From: Mariannaea sp. PMI_226
Lineage: Eukaryota; Ascomycota; Sordariomycetes; Hypocreales; Nectriaceae
Direction: 5' to 3'
NCBI GenBank assembly: GCA_024336345.1
Contig: JANFOG010000001.1
Coordinates: 1,736,001-1,800,000 of the forward strand
DNA: 64,000 nt
Positions 58,239 through 64,000 of the stretch are shown piece after piece. Numbering within the stretch: the stretch's first letter is position 1; each line of letters starts with the position of its first letter. The notes under the pieces were generated by a model. That model was not told where the DNA came from. It did no database searches and saw only the letters and a program-made list of their open reading frames with translations. A program made the translations under genes and the position numbers.

Positions 58239-61200
58239 ATGCCGAATACAAGCCTCCGACGCCCTCAGAAGGGCTTTCGCCGTGGAGGTAAACAAGCATA
58301 TCATGGCGCTCGAACACGAACTTTTGCTGCCTCGTCTCGAGCAGAGGCTACATCAGCAGACGAAAAATGGGAGCGTACTCGTCTAGCACACAGCATCGAC
58401 GAGAATATGGGATTCGCCCGGTACGAGAGTGGCAAAAAGAAGGAAGGATGGCTTGTCAACGTCCAGCCCACCTCAATTGAAGACGATCGGATACCTAGTG
58501 GCCGAGCTGCGCTTGATTGCTACTTTATTGAGGAGGACGGCTCGACTTTCAAAGCTACAGTGGAATACGATCCATACTTTCTAATCGCAGTCAAGAAGGG
58601 GCACGAGTCTGAGGTAGAAGAATGGGTCAAAAGAGTCCCTGGAGATGGTGTTCTCAAGTCTGTGCGAAAAGTAGAGAAGGATGATTTAAGCATGCCAAAC
58701 CACCTTCTGGGTTATAGGAGAACGTTTCTTGAACTGAGGTTTGCCAATGTCAACGACCTACTGGCTGTGAGGAGGGACGTCATGCCAATTGCGGAGAAGA
58801 ACAGGAAAAATATGAATGCCATGGATGCATATGCCGAAGTTGCGACGTAAGTGAAATGTGAACAACCCGAAACAGTTTCGAAGCGCCCCATCCTTACTTA
58901 ACTACAACAGCTCTGACGGCAATTTTGACCTTTTTGACGACTTACGAGATGACGAACGACTCACGAACAAATCGTTTGCCGATGCCAGCGACTTCATTGT
59001 CGATATTAGAGAATATGATGTTCCATACCATGTGAGAGTAATGATAGACTTGGGTAAGTTTTTCAATCCTCTCCGCCAACTGGACTAAGCAAGCTCCTAA
59101 CAACATAATACAGATATTAGAGCAGGAAAATGGTACTTTGTCGAGGCCAAACACGGCGTGACAAAAATCTATCCTAGCGAAGAGCGATCCCTTCCAGCCG
59201 AGCCTGTAGTCATGGCGTACGATATCGAGACTTCCAAGCTGCCTCTCAAATTCCCCGACGCTGCCATTGACCAGATCATCATGATATCGTACATGATTGA
59301 TGGGCAAGGTTTCCTAATTACAAACCGCCAGATCCTTTCGGAAGACATCGGCGACTTCGACTACACCCCCAAACCTGAATATCCTGGTCCTTTCATGATT
59401 TTCAACGAACCTGACGAAAAGTCTTTGATTGAAAGATTCTTCCTCCACATCAAGGAGGCTCGACCTACAGTCATTGCCACCTACAACGGTGATTTCTTCG
59501 ATTGGCCATTCGTTGAAGCGAGAGCGAGTATCAACGGCATCGACATGTACCATGAAATTGGCTGGAAGAAGGACAGTGAAGATCAGTATAAGTGCAACTA
59601 CAGTGTGCATATGGATTGTTTCCACTGGGTCAACCGAGATTCGTATCTTCCCCAGGGTTCTCGAGGTCTCAAGGCCGTGACAGTCGCCAAACTCGGTTAT
59701 GACCCTGATGAACTTGACCCAGAGCTGATGACCCCCTACGCAAGTGAGCGACCTCAGACCTTGGCTGAGTACTCTGTCTCAGATGCAGTTGCTACTTACT
59801 ATCTGTACATGAAATATGTACACCCTTTCATCTTCTCTCTATGCACTATTCTTCCACTTGGTGGCGACGATGTTTTGAGAAAGGGAACAGGAACATTGTG
59901 CGAGATGTTGCTGATGGTGCAAGCCTATGAAAGGGAAATTGTGCTTCCCAACAAATACATCACCCCTAAGGAAGCTTTCTGGGATGGCCATCTTCTAGAT
60001 TCAGAGACATATGTTGGTGGTCACGTCGAGAGTATCGAAGCAGGTGTTTTCCGTTCGGATATTCCTGTCGATTTTGCAGTTGACCCGGGTGCTATTGATG
60101 AACTACTGAGCGATCTGGATGCCGCCCTGAAGTTTGTCATTACTGTGGAAGAAAATAAGAAGTTCGAGGACGTCGAGAACTATGACGAGGTCAAGGAGCA
60201 AATCACGAAACAGCTCATAAAATTGAAGGAGACGCCGAATCGAAATGAAACCCCCCTGATCTACCATCTGGATGTTGCCTCCATGTACCCCAACATCATG
60301 ACAACAAACCGACTACAGCCCGATTCAATGATCAAGGAATCCGACTGCGCCGCGTGTGATTTTAACCGACCAGGGAAGACTTGCGACAGGAGATTACCAT
60401 GGGCATGGAGAGGCGAGTACATTCCTGCGAAGCGAGACGAGTACAACATGGTTCGAAACGCGCTCGAGAACGAAAGGTTTCCTGGGAAGTTCCCCAGTTC
60501 TCCAATGCGAAGCTTCCAGGAGTTGAGTCCAGATGAACAAGCTGGCCTTGTGAGGAAGCGACTGCAACTTTACTCGCAAAAAGTCTATCACAAGATTCAC
60601 GACTCGACCACAATCGTCCGAGAGGCTATTATCTGCCAACGAGAAAATCCCTTCTACATCAACACCGTAAGAGACTTTCGTGACCGTCGATATGACTATA
60701 AGGGTAAAGCCAAGGTCTGGAAAGGTAAGACCGAAAGTCTCAAGTCTTCAGGAGCAGGGCAGAGTGAAGTAGATGCTGCCAAGAAGATGATTATCTTGTA
60801 TGACTCGCTGCAGCTTGCCCACAAGGTCATTCTCAATTCCTTCTATGGATACGTCATGAGAAAAGGCTCTCGTTGGTACTCGTTGGAAATGGCCGGTGTC
60901 ACCTGTTTAACCGGAGCCCACATCATTCAGATGGCCAGACAACTGGTCGAGAGGCTTGGCCGACCCCTGGAACTGGACACTGATGGTATTTGGTGCATGC
61001 TTCCCGCCAGCTTCCCGGAGAATTTCGCTTTCAAGATGAAGAACGGAAAGAAGCTGAATATCTCATATCCTTGTGTGATGCTTAACCATCTCGTTCATGC
61101 TCGCTTTACCAATCACCAATACCAGACTCTGGTCGACAAGAAGACTTTCAAGTACGACACTCATAGTGATAATTCTATCTTTTTCGAAGTCGATGGTCCC

Positions 61201-64000
61201 TACAAGGCTATGATTCTACCTACCTCAAAGGAAGAGGACAAGAACTTGAAGAAGCGATATGCAGTTTTCAACGACGACGGGTCTCTGGCTGAATTAAAAG
61301 GTTTCGAGGTCAAGCGTCGTGGTGAGCTGAAACTCATCAAGATCTTTCAGCAACAAATCTTCAAGTTTTTCTTGGAGGGTACAACCTTGGCTGAGTGCTA
61401 TGGTGCTGTCGCCAAAGTGGCTAATCAGTGGCTCGATGTCTTGCACAATAAAGGATCAACACTTGCAAATGAAGAGCTTATGGAGCTCATTTCAGAAAAC
61501 CGAAGCATGTCCAAAACATTGGAAGAGTACGGCAGCCAAAAATCGACCAGTATCACTACCGCGAAGCGATTGGCGGATTTCTTGGGTGAGCAAATGGTGA
61601 AAGACAAGGGCCTAAACTGCAAATTTATCATCTGCGCTCGACCAAAGAATGCTCCTGTTACTGAGCGAGCTGTGCCTGTTGCCATCTTCTCTGCCGAAGA
61701 GAGCGTCAAGCGAGCTTATCTCAAGAAATGGTTGAAAGAGGATCCTACTGATACTGATCCTCGCGCTCTGCTTGATTGGGACTACTATCTAGATCGGTTG
61801 GGATCTGTAATCCAGAAGCTCATTACTATCCCTGCTGCCCTCCAGAAAGTTCGCAATCCTGTCCCTCGAGTTGCCCATCCGGACTGGCTGCAGAGAAGAA
61901 TCAACATCAAGGATGACAAGATGAAGCAAAAGAAACTGACTGATCTGTTCTCCAAGAGTCCACTCGGAGATATCACAAATATCAATGGCTCCCGTGGGGC
62001 AGACGATATTGAGGACTTCGGCAACAAACTCCTGAGGCCGAAGCTCGTCAGCTCAGCGCTCGCTGCTTCTCAGCCAACATCAACGGCGCAAAAGCGCAAG
62101 TCTCCAGAGCCTCCTGAAAACCCGGATCCAATGGCCGCGCTACCAAAGACTATGCCCAGCCCTTCAGATGACTACCCGGCCTTCCTAGAATACCAGAAGA
62201 AGAAGTGGAAGTTGCAGAAACAGGCACGGCTTCGAAGACGTCAACTGTTTGGTGACCGAAGAGGTCATACAGGCAGCAACCTCCAGCAGACGTTTATGAA
62301 GCAAGCACACGTCACCTACATGAATACCTGGCAGGTATTGCACCTAAAGACGACTGATACTCCTGGAATTGTTACGGCTCATGTTTTGATTGATGCAAAG
62401 ATCCACGCACTCAAGATTAATGTCCCCCGACAGGTCTTCCTCAATCTCAAGGGCAAAGAACTACCCGATGTGGAGATAGACGGTTGTGAGGTGGAGCAAG
62501 TCAACTACACACTCCCCAACGGCCACCCGTCGAGCCATCTGTTCAAGTTAACTGTGCAAGAGGATGTGTATTTCAACGAAAGCAACAAGTTTTCTTTGCT
62601 TTTCAATCACCCTAGTGTTGAGGGTGTGTACGAGAAGCAGGTGCCTCCGAACATCAGAGCCGTTCTACAACTAGGGAACCAGTGCACCATTGATGAAAAG
62701 CAGGATGCAGTGCTTGGTAAGGGACTGGAACAGGGATTTGATCTTGCTGGGCTGAAGCGACCTGCCCAAGCGCGGACATATCTCGATTCGTCTCCTCTTG
62801 CGTACATTTTCATCTCTCATATCACTGCTGGTGAGCGTCAAATCTTTGGCATCTTCTCCACAACGAGCGACCAAGCCCATGTAATAATTCTCCAGAAGAG
62901 CAGAGATTCTGGACAAGACCTGCCCAATATCACGAGGATGTATTCAGAAATGCTTACCAAACGATCTGGAGAAGCCGCTGGTACCAACTGGCAAGATTGC
63001 TTCAGCTACCAGGAGAAAATCAACTTCAAGATCACGCAGGTGACCACGCGGCGGAAAGCTCAATTAGAGATTGGAGACGTGGTCAAGAAGTTTCGTAAGG
63101 ATGAGAATCGCCCTCAAATGCTGGTTGTTCAATCATCTCAGAGAAGACTTTTGGTCCATGACGTCCCTGTTCTTGGCGAATTTCCCATCTTGCCGCTGCG
63201 TTATGACCCTGCAGACAGCTCATTACCACCGTTGGGCTGGCAGGCAGTAGTTGCTCGTCGACTTCTTGGACACTACCTTGGGCTCGGGTCCTGGATTCTA
63301 CACCTAACAGCCCTAGCTCGATACGGCGACGTTCCCCTCTGTAACTTGGAACGCGATGACCCTCGCTTCCTCATCGACATCGCTTATGCCCGTAGATTGC
63401 AAGCCAACGGTGTGGTATTGTGGTGGTCTGCTGGATCCCGTCCTGATCATGCTGGTTATGACATGGATGACATTACCGGGCCCTTGGACACTGTGAAGAT
63501 GCCAAGTGTTAATAATCCTGGAACCTTTTCATCGGTGTGTATTGATATCGACGTCCGGAACCTCGCCATCAATACCATTCTTACCTCTTCCCTCATTAAC
63601 GAGCTTGAGGGCGCCAACTCCATCTCCTTCAACCCTGCTGGAGATGACTCGGAAACTCTTGCATCAGAGAATGCCTTTGCTAATGCGGGTGTCCTTGTCC
63701 TTCGAGAAATGGTCAAGGCTTGGTGGGCCGAGGCGTGCCGGGGAAGCACCATGGCCGATGTACTTGTTCAGCACCTAGTCCGGTGGGTAGAAAACCCGGA
63801 CTCCTTCATGTACGACCGAGCCTTGCATTACTACGTGCAAGTGATGTCTCGCAAAGCCTTCCAGCAGCTGATGGCCGACTTCCGCCGCGTCGGATCTCAA
63901 GTTGTTTTTGCCAACGCCAATCGTCTCATTCTCCAGACTACAAAGTCTGAGGTTGGCAATGCCTACGCGTACAGCCAGTACATTGTCAAGTCGATCAAGA
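58239..64000 (+). CDS. pol2: DNA polymerase epsilon catalytic subunit (partial, 3' end beyond window)
   Basis: Pol2 is the leading-strand replicative polymerase. The exons are 58239-58846, 58911-59053 and 59114 to the window edge, giving about 1879 residues so far; the family is near 2200 aa, so roughly the last 300 residues, with the C-terminal zinc-binding region, are missing. The N-terminal exonuclease has [11 protein letters not shown] (D287, E289) and [15 protein letters not shown]. The B-family polymerase motifs include [40 protein letters not shown] and [10 protein letters not shown] (D872, D874). The region past about residue 1250 is the inactive second exonuclease-polymerase module typical of this subunit. 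All proofreading and polymerase acidic residues seen are intact. Both introns have GTAAGT donors. The long frame stays open to base 64000. Confidence 0.97.

Overview
The window is nuclear DNA of a filamentous ascomycete, most likely a sordariomycete and probably Hypocreales-like. The evidence is: genes broken by short 50-190 nt introns with GTAAGT-type donors and CTAAC/CTGAC branch sites; a nuclear-encoded ATP synthase subunit 9 of Neurospora type; a full-length FREQUENCY (frq) clock gene; and fungal-type VID27, GPI1, COX20 and MDM35 genes. No transposon, rRNA gene, convincing tRNA, CRISPR array or prokaryotic operon was found. Gene models were built by reading both strands and joining exons by splice signals and frame. 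Almost all are intact, and their phases close exactly.

Layout, left to right: a gene-poor start (1-2.87 kb); ATP9 (+); a 3.7 kb gene-free stretch with clustered GATCGA motifs; RRP6 exosome nuclease (-); TPS1 trehalose-6-phosphate synthase (+); VID27 (-); a 3.5 kb gene-free stretch; a small C2H2 zinc-finger gene (+); prenylcysteine oxidase (-); an acidic orphan (-); frq (-) with about 5.3 kb of upstream DNA; phosphoglycerate mutase iPGM (-); MED9 (+); tubulin cofactor C (-); 3.3 kb without genes; a basic orphan (-); GPI1 (-); a 72-aa two-helix membrane protein (-); MDM35 (-); a DEK_C-domain nuclear protein (+); aldose 1-epimerase (-); a SAM-domain protein (+); a conserved nuclear-looking protein (+); COX20 (-); and DNA polymerase epsilon POL2 (+), which runs off the right edge.

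The genes are mainly core housekeeping: mitochondrial energy and assembly (ATP9, COX20, MDM35), carbon metabolism (TPS1, iPGM, aldose epimerase), RNA and chromatin (RRP6, MED9, DEK_C protein), replication (POL2), GPI anchor synthesis (GPI1) and tubulin folding. They are transcribed singly, many as convergent or divergent pairs.

The most interesting region is the frq locus. Upstream of the start codon lie two composite elements that share CGATCCGCC followed by CGATC on the sense strand, about 1.3 kb apart, resembling the distal and proximal light-response elements bound by the White Collar complex. The leader also has a possible alternative intron that would remove the first AUG and leave the conserved internal AUG at residue 94 as the first start, which recalls the Neurospora long/short FRQ switch. 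Other points worth checking are an intron-retention form of MDM35 with a hydrophobic tail, a start-stop uORF and an SDEL ending on prenylcysteine oxidase, and a recurring TACCTA/TAGGTA palindrome family between genes.
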